Positions 1 to 7,997 of a stretch of 64,000 nt of DNA are shown piece by piece. Below the pieces are notes generated by a model. The model did not search any database and had not been told where the DNA came from. It was given only the letters and a program-made list of their open reading frames with translations. The first letter of the stretch is position 1. Each line of letters starts with the position of its first letter. The position numbers and the translations under genes are program-made. Source of the stretch: Paenalcaligenes sp050487225 (GTDB lineage Bacteria; Pseudomonadota; Gammaproteobacteria; Burkholderiales; Burkholderiaceae_B); contig NZ_JBKQGY010000002.1 of assembly GCF_050487225.1 (NCBI RefSeq), forward strand, positions 685,992 to 749,991. Reading direction: 5' to 3'.

Positions 1-248
1 GCCAATTCGGCTGCATTTTTTTCTATCAGTTCCGCCACTTTGTACAGTACGCGAGCACGCTCTACCGGTAAGCTGCTACGCCACAGCTGGTCCTGCCATG
101 CCTGATGTGCCGCTTGAATAGCCTCGTTCACATCATCCACACTGGCTGTGGAGAACTCAGCGTTCACGCTACCGTCTGCGGGGAAAATGCTGCGCGCAGC
201 TGTCCCCCGGCCTTGCCGCCATTGGCCGGCCAAAAATAATGCTTTCAT
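1..248 (-). CDS. Aldehyde dehydrogenase family protein, N-terminal part (runs off left edge)
   Basis: About 82 N-terminal residues are visible, starting at an ATG at 248 and open to the window edge. The sequence has the usual start of an NAD(P)-dependent aldehyde dehydrogenase: a LFLAGQWRQG-like opening, a FPADGSVNAEFSTAS strand region, a DVNEAIQAAHQAW helix and the PVERARVLYKVAELIEKNA helix. The catalytic Cys and Glu lie outside the window. The gene follows aspartate dehydrogenase by 13 nt on the same strand, so it is probably the last visible member of the same operon and would oxidise an aldehyde intermediate. The substrate cannot be told from this fragment. Confidence 0.85.
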   Translation of the reverse strand, partial: MKALFLAGQWRQGRGTAARSIFPADGSVNAEFSTASVDDVNEAIQAAHQAWQDQLWRSSLPVERARVLYKVAELIEKNAAEL

Positions 249-261
249 GTTTGTTCTCCGC

Positions 262-1053
262 CTAGATGACTAGGGCGTCACCCAATTGATAGCAAGCGCG
301 CACCACACTCAGTGCCGCCAAGGTAGAGGTTTTAGGGTTGCTGGCCAACGCCACCCCCTGCATCTCTATTTGCATCTCGCCAAAAGCCCCTTCGGCGCGG
401 ATGCGGTGTTGGTTGCGCGTCATGGCAGGATCAGCGATAAGTTCTACCTCTGTTTTATCCATACCCACGCCTGCTAATGCAATGGTCGCTGCCACGTTGG
501 CATTGGCAGGAAATCGTTGTGCGGCTTCACGCGCCGAGCCACGGAAAAACACCGTCGCTTCGGTGAGCGCATCCAAATCCACCAACTGTTCGGCATAACT
601 ACCCTTCCAGCTAGCTGGCTGTTTACGGCCCTGATACACCACTTTATCTAGCCCCATGGTGCGCGCGGCGGCAATACCATCTATGCCGGCAATGGCTCCC
701 GGCAAGATTTGCAGTTGCGCACCCTGTGCGCTGGCAAAGGCACGTATGTCTTGCTCAAACTCGCCATCGGCAAATGCACCCACCGAAATTACCGCCAGCG
801 GTAATTTGCGCTGCAAAACAGCTTTGGCATGGGCTTTCAAACCAGGCTGGCCTGCCATCTCTAACACCAAATCTGGCGTACCCGTAATGGCATCCACGCT
901 ACTCACTACCTGTACCTCAGCACCCAACTCTTGCTGTGTCGCAGCGATACCGGCTTCGGTGACGACCACCCACGCCAACTGAATAGACTCCGGCAACAGT
1001 GCATGTACTGTTTTTGCCATCGCCCCATAGCCTATAAACGCAACTTTCTTCAT
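262..1053 (-). CDS. nadX: L-aspartate dehydrogenase (AspDH, DUF108 family)
   Basis: A 263-residue protein of the aspartate dehydrogenase family, which reversibly converts L-aspartate and NAD(P)+ to iminoaspartate/oxaloacetate and ammonia. Seen in the sequence: an N-terminal Rossmann motif GYGAMA (residues 8-13), the family block FPANANVAATIALAG (181-195), His216 in NQHRI where the family places its catalytic His, and SNPKTSTLAALS (238-249). Length is normal for the family. It sits between an SDR gene (9 nt upstream) and the aldehyde dehydrogenase (13 nt downstream). No nadA or nadC is near, so a catabolic role is more likely than NAD synthesis. From memory, a similar set of genes surrounds the AspDH gene of Pseudomonas aeruginosa (PA3505 region), whose full pathway is unsettled. 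Confidence 0.88.
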   Translation of the reverse strand: MKKVAFIGYGAMAKTVHALLPESIQLAWVVVTEAGIAATQQELGAEVQVVSSVDAITGTPDLVLEMAGQPGLKAHAKAVLQRKLPLAVISVGAFADGEFEQDIRAFASAQGAQLQILPGAIAGIDGIAAARTMGLDKVVYQGRKQPASWKGSYAEQLVDLDALTEATVFFRGSAREAAQRFPANANVAATIALAGVGMDKTEVELIADPAMTRNQHRIRAEGAFGEMQIEMQGVALASNPKTSTLAALSVVRACYQLGDALVI

Positions 1054-1062
1054 TGTTCTGCC

Positions 1063-1857
1063 CTAAATTTCCTGACTAAACCCGCCAGACACATCAATCA
1101 CCGACCCCGTTGTATACGAGGATAACGGTGAAGCCAAGAACACCAACGCACGCGCTGCCTCTATAGGCTTGCCCAAACGTGCCATCGGGATACCGCGCTT
1201 ACGTGCAATACCTGCCAACCAATCTTCCCAACTTTGATCAGGGTCTGAACGGTCTTGGTAACGGCGCTGCCACTGACCGGATTCCACCATGCCAATCAGA
1301 ATAGAATTCACGCGTATACCTGCACCCACAAACTCTTTGGATAAGCCTTTGCTCAGATTCAGCAACCCTGCTCTGGCTGCCGAGGTCGCAATCATGTGCG
1401 GCTCAGGTTTATACGCCAATAGCGAATTAACATTGGCAATAGAGGCAATGGACGACTGACGCAAATACGGCAATGCCGCCCGTACAGGGTTTAAGACACT
1501 GAAGTACTTCAGTTGCACCTCGGTCATCCACTCGTCGTCAGTAGTGTCTTCAAAATTAGCGACTTTGCCTTGGCCCGCATTGTTGATCAGCATATCTAGA
1601 CCACCAAAACGCTGTGCCACATCGTCAATAAAACTTTTCACCGCTGTGGCATCCAACACGTCGCAACACTGAATGTGCAGACGGTCTGGCTCAAATGAAG
1701 CCGCCATTGCATGCCACGAATCTTGTAGTCTCGCGGCATCTCTACCACACCACGCTACGTTTGCCCCTTGTTCAAGTAATAGCCGTACTGTTTCCAGCCC
1801 AATACCTGCAGAGCCCCCAGTCACCACAGCGACTTTGCCGCTTACCTGAAAACTCAT
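1063..1857 (-). CDS. SDR-family oxidoreductase with atypical active site
   Basis: A 264-residue short-chain dehydrogenase/reductase fold protein. It has the cofactor motif TGGSAGIG (13-20), the NNAG motif (92-95) and a C-terminal SGGF near residue 257. Ser145 fits the catalytic Ser, but 13 residues on, where Tyr is expected, there is Thr158, and where Lys is expected there is Arg162 (the stretch reads ATSAARAG). The spacing matches ordinary SDRs exactly, so this is substitution and not misalignment. It may be a distinct SDR subfamily with altered chemistry or a non-catalytic role. The start codon overlaps the stop of the upstream hydrolase gene by 4 nt, so the two are translationally coupled. 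Confidence 0.85.
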   Translation of the reverse strand: MSFQVSGKVAVVTGGSAGIGLETVRLLLEQGANVAWCGRDAARLQDSWHAMAASFEPDRLHIQCCDVLDATAVKSFIDDVAQRFGGLDMLINNAGQGKVANFEDTTDDEWMTEVQLKYFSVLNPVRAALPYLRQSSIASIANVNSLLAYKPEPHMIATSAARAGLLNLSKGLSKEFVGAGIRVNSILIGMVESGQWQRRYQDRSDPDQSWEDWLAGIARKRGIPMARLGKPIEAARALVFLASPLSSYTTGSVIDVSGGFSQEI

Positions 1858-2672
1858 GTGTTGTTCTCCTTGTTGCCCTGCTGCGTTTGACCAAACACCA
1901 ACTGATCAAAAGCCTGTGGCTGATCCACGTACAGCAAATGCCCCGCTTCTTGCACGGCATGTAAGCTGATTTGCGCATAACGCTGTTGCAGCGCTTGCAT
2001 ACCGGCTGGCGGCGTAATGCCGTCATCTTCACCGTAAAGGACGTCTATTGCTTGGTGTATCGCCGGTAGGTAATAGTCAATGCTGTCATAGGCCAACAGG
2101 TAAGACGCCGCCGTAAAACCACCTAGTGTTAACCGCTGCATGGCTTGCGTCACCAGCATCATGTTGGACGGCGTAGGCTGCCCCAACAAAAATGGCCCAC
2201 GTTCGCGTGCCATGCCTTCTGGCCCTAGCTTGGCCAATAAGCGTGGTCGCTTCTCGTAGACTTGTTGCTGTTGCTCGGCTGTGGTTTGGCCATAGCCTTG
2301 CGCCACACTCGCCAATACCAAACGCGACACATCCTCTGGGTACAACGAGGCATACGCACTCGCCATCAATGCCCCCAACGAATGCCCTACCAAGGTAAAC
2401 GTACCTAACTCGGCTTCATCAACTAACGCTTTTAAGGCACGAGCGTAATCGGCGGCCGTTGGGGTGGCCGAAGCTAAGGCAACACTGCCACCGTAGCCTG
2501 GCGCATCCCACGCTATCAGTCGGTGCTGACCGGCTTGGCTGGCAAACTGCTTGGCCCACAACCCCGCACCCGAACTAATACCGTGCAGCAACACATAGGT
2601 ATTGCCCTGCTGCACCCCGTTGTCCCAGTACGCTAAACCGCATGCAGTCTGGCGCATCGTACTGTGTGACAT
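1854..2672 (-). CDS. Alpha/beta-fold hydrolase
   Basis: A 272-residue alpha/beta hydrolase. Visible are the oxyanion-region LLHGISSG, the nucleophile elbow GHSLG (Ser about residue 98), an acidic residue in YGEDDGITPP and the C-terminal catalytic His in AGHLLYVDQ. I chose the ATG at 2672 because AGGAGG lies 7 nt upstream; an in-frame ATG at 2696 has no ribosome site. It likely cleaves an ester, amide or C-C bond in the pathway encoded by this operon. It overlaps the SDR gene by 4 nt and follows the ABC permease by 28 nt. No lid or signal peptide suggests a lipase, so a cytoplasmic small-molecule hydrolase is the best reading. Confidence 0.87.
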   Translation of the reverse strand: MSHSTMRQTACGLAYWDNGVQQGNTYVLLHGISSGAGLWAKQFASQAGQHRLIAWDAPGYGGSVALASATPTAADYARALKALVDEAELGTFTLVGHSLGALMASAYASLYPEDVSRLVLASVAQGYGQTTAEQQQQVYEKRPRLLAKLGPEGMARERGPFLLGQPTPSNMMLVTQAMQRLTLGGFTAASYLLAYDSIDYYLPAIHQAIDVLYGEDDGITPPAGMQALQQRYAQISLHAVQEAGHLLYVDQPQAFDQLVFGQTQQGNKENNT

Positions 2673-2700
2673 GTTTTGCCTCCTACGCTCGTGCAATGAC

Positions 2701-3465
2701 TTATTTCTTGGTGCTTTGTGCTGACTCGTGCCATGGAATCACAACTTTGCGTAATGAACCCACTGCGAAATACAGCACGAAACCAATCATGGCCAACAAG
2801 ATCACTACCGCAAACAAAGTGTCTACTTCCAAATCTTGCAGCTTGATGGTGGCCAAATACCCCAGACCACGTGAACCCGCCACGAACTCTGACACCACAG
2901 CACCAATAATGGCCAACACAATCGCCATTTCCATCCCGGTCAGGATGTACGGCAACGAAGAAGGAATCACCAGCAGTTTGAAACGTTGCCAGGTGCTCGC
3001 CTTACCCACCTGAAACACTTCTACCATGCCTTTATCGACGGACTTCGCACCCAAGTAACTGTTGGAGAACACTGGGAAGAAACCTAACAAGGCAGAAATA
3101 ATGATTTTGGACTCAATACCAAAGCCAAACCACAAGATGAACAGCGGAATCAGCGCCACTTTAGGCGTCAATTGCAACGCAATCACGAAAGGTTTGAAAA
3201 TGGTGTCCAGAAGAGCCACTCTACCCAGCAACTGGCCGAGGATAGTACCCACGATCACAGCGATACAGAAACCACCCAAACACTCCACCAGCGTGGTGTA
3301 GATATGGTAGTAGGTGTCATCACGCTGCATCAGTCGTACTAAAGCGTGCAACACGTCTTCAGGTGGTGGCAACACCAACGGAGACACCTCGAACGCAACG
3401 ACATACCCTTTCCACAGCAGGAAAAACACCAGCACGGAAATCAATTGAATAAGAAAACGATTCAC
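2701..3465 (-). CDS. ABC transporter permease (NitT/TauT family)
   Basis: A 254-residue inner-membrane permease with about six hydrophobic spans: one at the N-terminus (LIQLISVLVFFLLWKGYVVA), three through the middle, and two near the C-terminus. It has the BPD_transp_1 cytoplasmic loop with an EAA-like segment around GKASTWQRFKLLVIPSSLPYI. This class works with the neighbouring ATPase and NMT1-type binding protein to import small organic anions or amines such as sulfonates, nitrate, pyrimidines or aromatic acids. The ATPase gene ends at the base just before this start, so the two genes abut with no gap. The family does not identify the substrate. Confidence 0.9.
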   Translation of the reverse strand: MNRFLIQLISVLVFFLLWKGYVVAFEVSPLVLPPPEDVLHALVRLMQRDDTYYHIYTTLVECLGGFCIAVIVGTILGQLLGRVALLDTIFKPFVIALQLTPKVALIPLFILWFGFGIESKIIISALLGFFPVFSNSYLGAKSVDKGMVEVFQVGKASTWQRFKLLVIPSSLPYILTGMEMAIVLAIIGAVVSEFVAGSRGLGYLATIKLQDLEVDTLFAVVILLAMIGFVLYFAVGSLRKVVIPWHESAQSTKK

Positions 3466-4272
3466 TTACAACTCCAGATGCTGACGCAGCTCATCACATA
3501 AACGGGCAAACTCTGGATCACCCAGAAAGTTCGTACGTGGACGCTCCAGCGTAATAGGAATTTCTGCCACTACACGCCCTGGGCGCGCAGACATCACAAT
3601 GACTCTATCGGCCAAATGCACGGCCTCACTGATAGAGTGCGTAATCAAGAACGCACCAAATTTTTGGTCCATCCAAATACGCTCTGCATCGGCGATGATT
3701 TTTTCTCGGGTCAACGCATCCAATGCCCCGAATGGCTCATCCAGCAATAACAAACTTGGCTGTGAAAACAGCGCACGCGCAAACGACGCACGTTGACGCA
3801 TACCGCCAGACAGCTCGGCGGGGCGTCTGCTTTCAAAACCTTTCAAACCCACCATCTCGCACAGCAACAGCGCACGTTTTTCATCTTCAGCGCTGTAACG
3901 ACCTTTTTGCATCAGCGTTGGCAGCAAGATGTTTTTCTGGATATTCATCCATGGCAGCAAGCGGTGTTCTTGGAATGCCACCCCAATATCGGGTGTGCTT
4001 TTATCGGCGCTGGAAGGCCAGCTCACCTCTCCCGAGGTGGGCTGCTCCAAACCACACAACAAACGCAACAACGTGGACTTACCGCAGCCTGAAGGCCCAA
4101 TCACCGCCACAAACTCACCAGCCATGATGTGCTGATTGATACTTTGCAACGCGATGGTGGTGCCTGTAGGTGTCTCGAAATGCTTAGAGACATTGTCAAA
4201 ACGAACTATAGGCTGTGCGTCAGATGGCGAGGTTTTTACGAACTCAGACAACGGTAGACTCCCAGATTGCAT
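3466..4272 (-). CDS. ABC transporter ATP-binding protein (NitT/TauT family)
   Basis: A 268-residue ATPase. It shows Walker A GPSGCGKST (59-67), a Q-loop in FQEHRLLPW, the signature LSGGMRQR, Walker B LLLLDEPFGALD and the H-loop His in LITHS. The N-terminal 20 residues before the first beta strand are longer than usual and overlap the last 29 nt of the binding-protein gene, so a later start is possible but no clear internal site stands out. It energises the permease encoded directly downstream. All core motifs are intact, so it should be active. Confidence 0.92.
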   Translation of the reverse strand: MQSGSLPLSEFVKTSPSDAQPIVRFDNVSKHFETPTGTTIALQSINQHIMAGEFVAVIGPSGCGKSTLLRLLCGLEQPTSGEVSWPSSADKSTPDIGVAFQEHRLLPWMNIQKNILLPTLMQKGRYSAEDEKRALLLCEMVGLKGFESRRPAELSGGMRQRASFARALFSQPSLLLLDEPFGALDALTREKIIADAERIWMDQKFGAFLITHSISEAVHLADRVIVMSARPGRVVAEIPITLERPRTNFLGDPEFARLCDELRQHLEL

Positions 4273-5254
4273 TGGTGTAAAGCTGTCTGGAGGTTGCCTT
4301 CATCAGACCTGCTCCCTGTAACAGCTGAGTTGCTTCTTCCCACTGTTCAGGTACGTTACGCAGTACATTTTCTTTGCCATGCGCCAACCACAACTCGCGG
4401 TTCCCTTTCAGGTCGCTCAGCGCAATATCTTCTTTTTCAATACCCGGTACATCGTAGCGACGCGCAATGGTGCGAATCACTTCCAGCAACTGTGCATCAT
4501 CCATATCGGCCATGGCCAAAATGGCATTGCGTGCGCCTTGCAAGAAGGCCACGTGCTGCTCACGGTTAGCTTCCAAGTCTTCTTCACGGGCTACGTACAC
4601 CTGACCTGGCACACCATCATCCACATGCATGGACACCAATGGCAGGTTTTCAGCACGCAGGCGAGATACAGTACTGGCGTTACCAAAGAATGCAGCAATA
4701 CGACCGGCTTCTACCATCGCAAATGACGCTGGGCCATCAGCCACGCGTTCGCGACGTACGGATTCAGGATTCACCCCAGCTTTAGCCAGCATCAAATTCA
4801 GTGTGGCTTCCATAGAGCCGCCAAACGACGCCACACCCACCACTTTTCCTTCTAGCTCTTTTACATCGCGTATAGGGTGGCTTTCGGATGAGATCACCAC
4901 AAAAGGTGAAATCTGTGACACGGTAGCAAAGGCCAATACATCAGAGTTGTCTTGAGCACGCGTCGCCAAATAGTTAGCACCGCCAGTACGGCCTGCCTCT
5001 ACTTGTTTAGCCGCAACCAATTGGATTGCTTGGCCTGCACCACGACCTACTTCAACTTTGACGTTCACGCCCAGTTTGTCGTAATCACCGGATGCACTGG
5101 CGTACAACACGGGGGCAAACGCCAACGACAGCGTGAAAGGAGTGAGATATGTGTATGTACCCGTCGCCTTGGCAAATGCAACACTAGACGTCAGGGGTAA
5201 GCTCATCGCCCCTATTGCGCCGGCACTATAAACCAGAAATTTTCTGCGGTTCAT
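4244..5254 (-). CDS. ABC transporter substrate-binding protein (NMT1/SsuA type)
   Basis: A 336-residue periplasmic binding protein of the NMT1/THI5-SsuA class. The N-terminus has a twin-arginine-like start (MNRRKFLVYSAGAIG) with a hydrophobic run and an AFA-K cleavage region near residue 28, so export may be by Tat. The mature part has features of the class, for example TPFTLSLAFAPVLYA, VKELEGKVVGVASFGGS and VEAGRIAAFFGNAS. A strong AGGAGA site lies upstream of the ATG. It captures the substrate that enters through the porin and passes it to the downstream ATPase/permease pair. The ligand is unknown. Confidence 0.88.
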   Translation of the reverse strand: MNRRKFLVYSAGAIGAMSLPLTSSVAFAKATGTYTYLTPFTLSLAFAPVLYASASGDYDKLGVNVKVEVGRGAGQAIQLVAAKQVEAGRTGGANYLATRAQDNSDVLAFATVSQISPFVVISSESHPIRDVKELEGKVVGVASFGGSMEATLNLMLAKAGVNPESVRRERVADGPASFAMVEAGRIAAFFGNASTVSRLRAENLPLVSMHVDDGVPGQVYVAREEDLEANREQHVAFLQGARNAILAMADMDDAQLLEVIRTIARRYDVPGIEKEDIALSDLKGNRELWLAHGKENVLRNVPEQWEEATQLLQGAGLMKATSRQLYTNAIWESTVV

Positions 5255-5277
5255 ATGGGATGTCTCCTGGATAGGAC

Positions 5278-5889
5278 TTATTTAGACTGATTGTTTTGCG
5301 CGGCGGCCTTAGCCTGCATACGCAGCTTTTTGGCGGCAGTCAGCGGGTGATCTTCTGGATAATCAGGCAGATCTGGGCGGTTAGCGCCCAACATTACGCA
5401 CATCAAAGACTCTTCTTGGCCTTCATTACGCAAGCCGCGGTACACACCTGGTGGCACAGAAATTACATCGCGTTCGTTCAGCACCACCTCGCAACGCTCA
5501 CCGTTATATTCTAAGAACAGACGGATACTGTCGCCACGTAAAATGAAAAAAGCTTCTTCTACGTCGTGGTGTACGTGCAGCGGGCCTTCACAGCCAGCCG
5601 GCAAAATCATCGTAGAAAAAGTGAAATGCTCAGCCGGAATGACGTTGTCATCATGGGTCACACCCGCAGCACCTGTACCCACGTAACGCGTTTGCGCACG
5701 ACGGTAAGTTGGGTTCACTTCTGCTTGCCAACCCAGTGCGTTCCAGTCGTACTGACGGGTTTTACGGCGTGCAATGCGTGACTCAATCCACTCTTGCAGG
5801 CTTTTGTCTTGTGGACGTTTCCAGCTGGCAAACAGGGGAGATTTCTGATCGGGAATCGGTACGACTTTTTCAGTTGTCATATCACTCAT
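5278..5889 (-). CDS. Cupin-domain protein
   Basis: A 203-residue single-cupin protein. The cupin core covers about residues 75-170: motif 1 contains GPLHVHHDVEEAFFILRG with the metal-binding His pair and Glu, and motif 2 contains DVISVPPGVYRGLRNEG, where the usual last His of the metal site is not obvious (YRGLRN). The first 70 residues (KRPQDKSLQEWIESRIARRK) form a basic, probably helical extension. It could be an isomerase or dioxygenase acting on the transported compound, or a binding protein. AAGGA lies 6 nt before the ATG. It lies between the porin and binding-protein genes on the same strand, so it belongs to this operon. Confidence 0.8.
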   Translation of the reverse strand: MSDMTTEKVVPIPDQKSPLFASWKRPQDKSLQEWIESRIARRKTRQYDWNALGWQAEVNPTYRRAQTRYVGTGAAGVTHDDNVIPAEHFTFSTMILPAGCEGPLHVHHDVEEAFFILRGDSIRLFLEYNGERCEVVLNERDVISVPPGVYRGLRNEGQEESLMCVMLGANRPDLPDYPEDHPLTAAKKLRMQAKAAAQNNQSK

Positions 5890-5926
5890 GGCTTTTCCTT
5901 TTTCTACTTCAATAACATCAGATCAA

Positions 5927-6976
5927 TCAAAATGAGTGCTGCAGACCTACACCAAACTGGTGTTTGTGCTGGTTCTCATCAATAAAGTGGTTACGCACGC
6001 TGTACACGTTACCCATGACGTAAACGTTGGTGCGTTTAGAAAGTTGATAACGGTAACCTGCGGCAAAACCGCCGTTGTTCGACATCATGGCGCGCTGGTA
6101 GCTCAGCATGATCGAGCCACTTTTACCGGTAGGAATCGATGCACCTACAGTGAAAGCACGGTCTTTATCTCTACCAGTTTCTACATAGCCAGGCGCTGGG
6201 TTCAGGTTGATATTGCGCTGCTCGTTATAGCCACTGAACAAACGCACCATGCCGAAGTCGTAGGACAACGCGAACTGATAGTTCTGGGCTTTGCGTTTAT
6301 TACTGTCTTTAATAGGATCCAAACGTTCGTAGGTCAGCGCTGCTTTCAACGGACCATTGGTGTAACGCAAACCTGCTGTCAACACACGGTTGTTGTTGGA
6401 TGCACCGAAGGACTGTTCGTCTGCAGTAGAGAAGCTGTAACCCACACCAGCCTCAAAACCACCCACGATAGGGGTTTGGTAGGTGAAGGCGTTGCTCAAA
6501 CGGCCATCCGCACCGAAATCACCGCTTTTATAGCCGAAGGTAGAACCAATGGAGTTACCCGACCATGCCACACCAAAGGGGCTGGCAATAAATGGAGTCC
6601 AGGAGTAACCAAAGACGGTTTGACGGCCCATTTTCAGCTCACCAAAACCTCCTTTTAGCCCCAAGGTTGCTTGTCGACCAAACAAACGGCCTTGCGTAGA
6701 ACTACCCGTAGTAGTCAGCAAACCGCCTTCCAATTGGAAGGTCACGGAATACCCGTTGCCTAAATCCTCGCTACCGCGCACGCCAAAACGTGATTGGCCA
6801 GAAATACCACTGACCACACCAAAGCGCTTTCCACCGTCTAGTCGTTTTTCTGCCAGCATACCGGTGTCCAGCAACCCATACAGTTGCACGTTGGACTGCT
6901 GTGCCAGTGCGGCACCTGACCAGGCACATGCCATAGCCAATACACCGGCGACTGCTCCTCGTTGTCTTTTGCTCAT
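5927..6976 (-). CDS. Gram-negative general porin
   Basis: An outer-membrane trimeric porin of the Burkholderiales type, 349 residues from the ATG at 6976. That start has AAGGA 6 nt upstream and gives a clean signal peptide (KRQRGAVAGVLAMACAWSGAALAQ). The mature protein starts SNVQLYGLLDTGM, the first strand typical of this family, and ends in HQFGVGLQHSF with the terminal Phe needed for BAM insertion. PSGISGQSRFGVRG-like and LGNGYSVTFQLEGG blocks are also family hallmarks. It is first in the minus-strand cluster and likely admits the ABC transporter substrate. An ATG at 7009 in the same frame is less likely. Confidence 0.92.
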   Translation of the reverse strand: MSKRQRGAVAGVLAMACAWSGAALAQQSNVQLYGLLDTGMLAEKRLDGGKRFGVVSGISGQSRFGVRGSEDLGNGYSVTFQLEGGLLTTTGSSTQGRLFGRQATLGLKGGFGELKMGRQTVFGYSWTPFIASPFGVAWSGNSIGSTFGYKSGDFGADGRLSNAFTYQTPIVGGFEAGVGYSFSTADEQSFGASNNNRVLTAGLRYTNGPLKAALTYERLDPIKDSNKRKAQNYQFALSYDFGMVRLFSGYNEQRNINLNPAPGYVETGRDKDRAFTVGASIPTGKSGSIMLSYQRAMMSNNGGFAAGYRYQLSKRTNVYVMGNVYSVRNHFIDENQHKHQFGVGLQHSF

Positions 6977-7184
6977 CCCCATTCCTTTTTGTTCCACTAG
7001 CGAAACCATGTTTTATATTAGGAACACGAAGTATAAAATCATTTAAACTTTCAAATAAATGAGTAGAAACCCTTTAGGCATCAATTACTGGTGCGATCTG
7101 AATCGCTATCTGTCACAATTTCGTCCCCCCTCTTATACTTAGTCACATCAAACAAACTGCTGTGACCAACATCGAAGAGACCTT
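6977..7184. promoter_or_regulatory. Divergent promoter region between porin operon and IclR gene
   Basis: This AT-rich 208-nt spacer must hold promoters for both directions. A TATACT -10-like element for the IclR gene lies at 7134-7139, and a TATACT on the minus strand at 7030-7035 can serve the porin operon; neither has a convincing -35. The inverted repeat GTCACA-N13-TGTGAC at 7142-7166 lies between the IclR -10 and its ATG and is a candidate operator. Confidence 0.45.
7142..7166. promoter_or_regulatory. Candidate IclR operator (inverted repeat)
   Basis: The arms GTCACA (7142-7147) and TGTGAC (7161-7166) are perfect inverted repeats separated by 13 nt. They lie just downstream of the -10-like TATACT of the regulator gene, a position suited to autorepression. 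Another GTCACA copy is at 7112-7117. Assignment to the IclR protein is an inference from position only. Confidence 0.4.
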
Positions 7185-7994
7185 ATGAGTACAACTTTGC
7201 CGGCACAACAAAACTACACAGTTCCAGGACTGGAACGCGGCCTGCGTTTGTTATTTGAATTCAACCGTAATGAGCAAACCCTAACGGCTCCAGAGCTCGC
7301 AAAAAGACTAGATCTACCTCGCACCACTACCTTCAGGCTGTTGGCCACACTGGAAAGCATGGGGTTTGTGCAACGCGTAGAAGGTGGCCACGCCTACAAA
7401 TTGGGCATGGCCATTTTGCGTTTGGGTTTTGAGTATCTGGCGTCGCTGGAGCTCACCGAACTGGGTACGCCCATTCTGGAACGGGTACGCGATGAAACGG
7501 GGTTATCGTGCAACTTAGCCATACAAGATGAACACAGCGTGGTGGTGATTAGCAAAGTCGCTGCCCCCACGCCTTTTGTCAGTACGGTGCATGTGGGCAC
7601 ACGCTTACCCTTGCACGCCACGCTATTGGGACGCGTGCTATTAAGTGATATGAAACCAGCAGATTTGTTGGCGCTATACCCCGACGATACGCTGCCCAAA
7701 TTCTCAGAACGCACGCCCTCTAACACCGCTATGCTCTACGAGCTGATACGTCAAGACGTAGAGCGCGGTTATGGCTACGATGAAGGCTATTTCGAACCAG
7801 AGGTAGGCAGCGCTGCTGTGGCGGTACGCAACAAGCACGGCCACATTGTCGCTGTGCTGGGGGTGACGATTCCGGTGAGTTATTTACGCTCTGGCAAACT
7901 GAACACCTCACAGTTGGTCAACACGGTGCGCAGCGCCGCGACCGAGTTATCTCAACTGTTGGGGTACCACAGCCCTTCACCCTCTGCGGTGTAA
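7185..7994 (+). CDS. IclR-family transcriptional regulator
   Basis: A 269-residue IclR-type regulator. The N-terminal winged helix-turn-helix covers about residues 13-75 (GLERGLRLLFEF, LTAPELAKRLDLPRTTTFRLLATLE, MGFVQR). The rest is the IclR effector-binding domain with typical blocks such as GLSCNLAIQDEHSVVVISKV, LPLHATLLGRVLLSD and GYGYDEGYFEPEVGSAAVAV. It is divergent from the porin/ABC/AspDH operon and so is its likely local regulator, responding to the substrate or an intermediate. It is followed after 3 nt by a DNA glycosylase gene on the same strand. Confidence 0.92.
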   Translation: MSTTLPAQQNYTVPGLERGLRLLFEFNRNEQTLTAPELAKRLDLPRTTTFRLLATLESMGFVQRVEGGHAYKLGMAILRLGFEYLASLELTELGTPILERVRDETGLSCNLAIQDEHSVVVISKVAAPTPFVSTVHVGTRLPLHATLLGRVLLSDMKPADLLALYPDDTLPKFSERTPSNTAMLYELIRQDVERGYGYDEGYFEPEVGSAAVAVRNKHGHIVAVLGVTIPVSYLRSGKLNTSQLVNTVRSAATELSQLLGYHSPSPSAV

Positions 7995-7997
7995 CCC

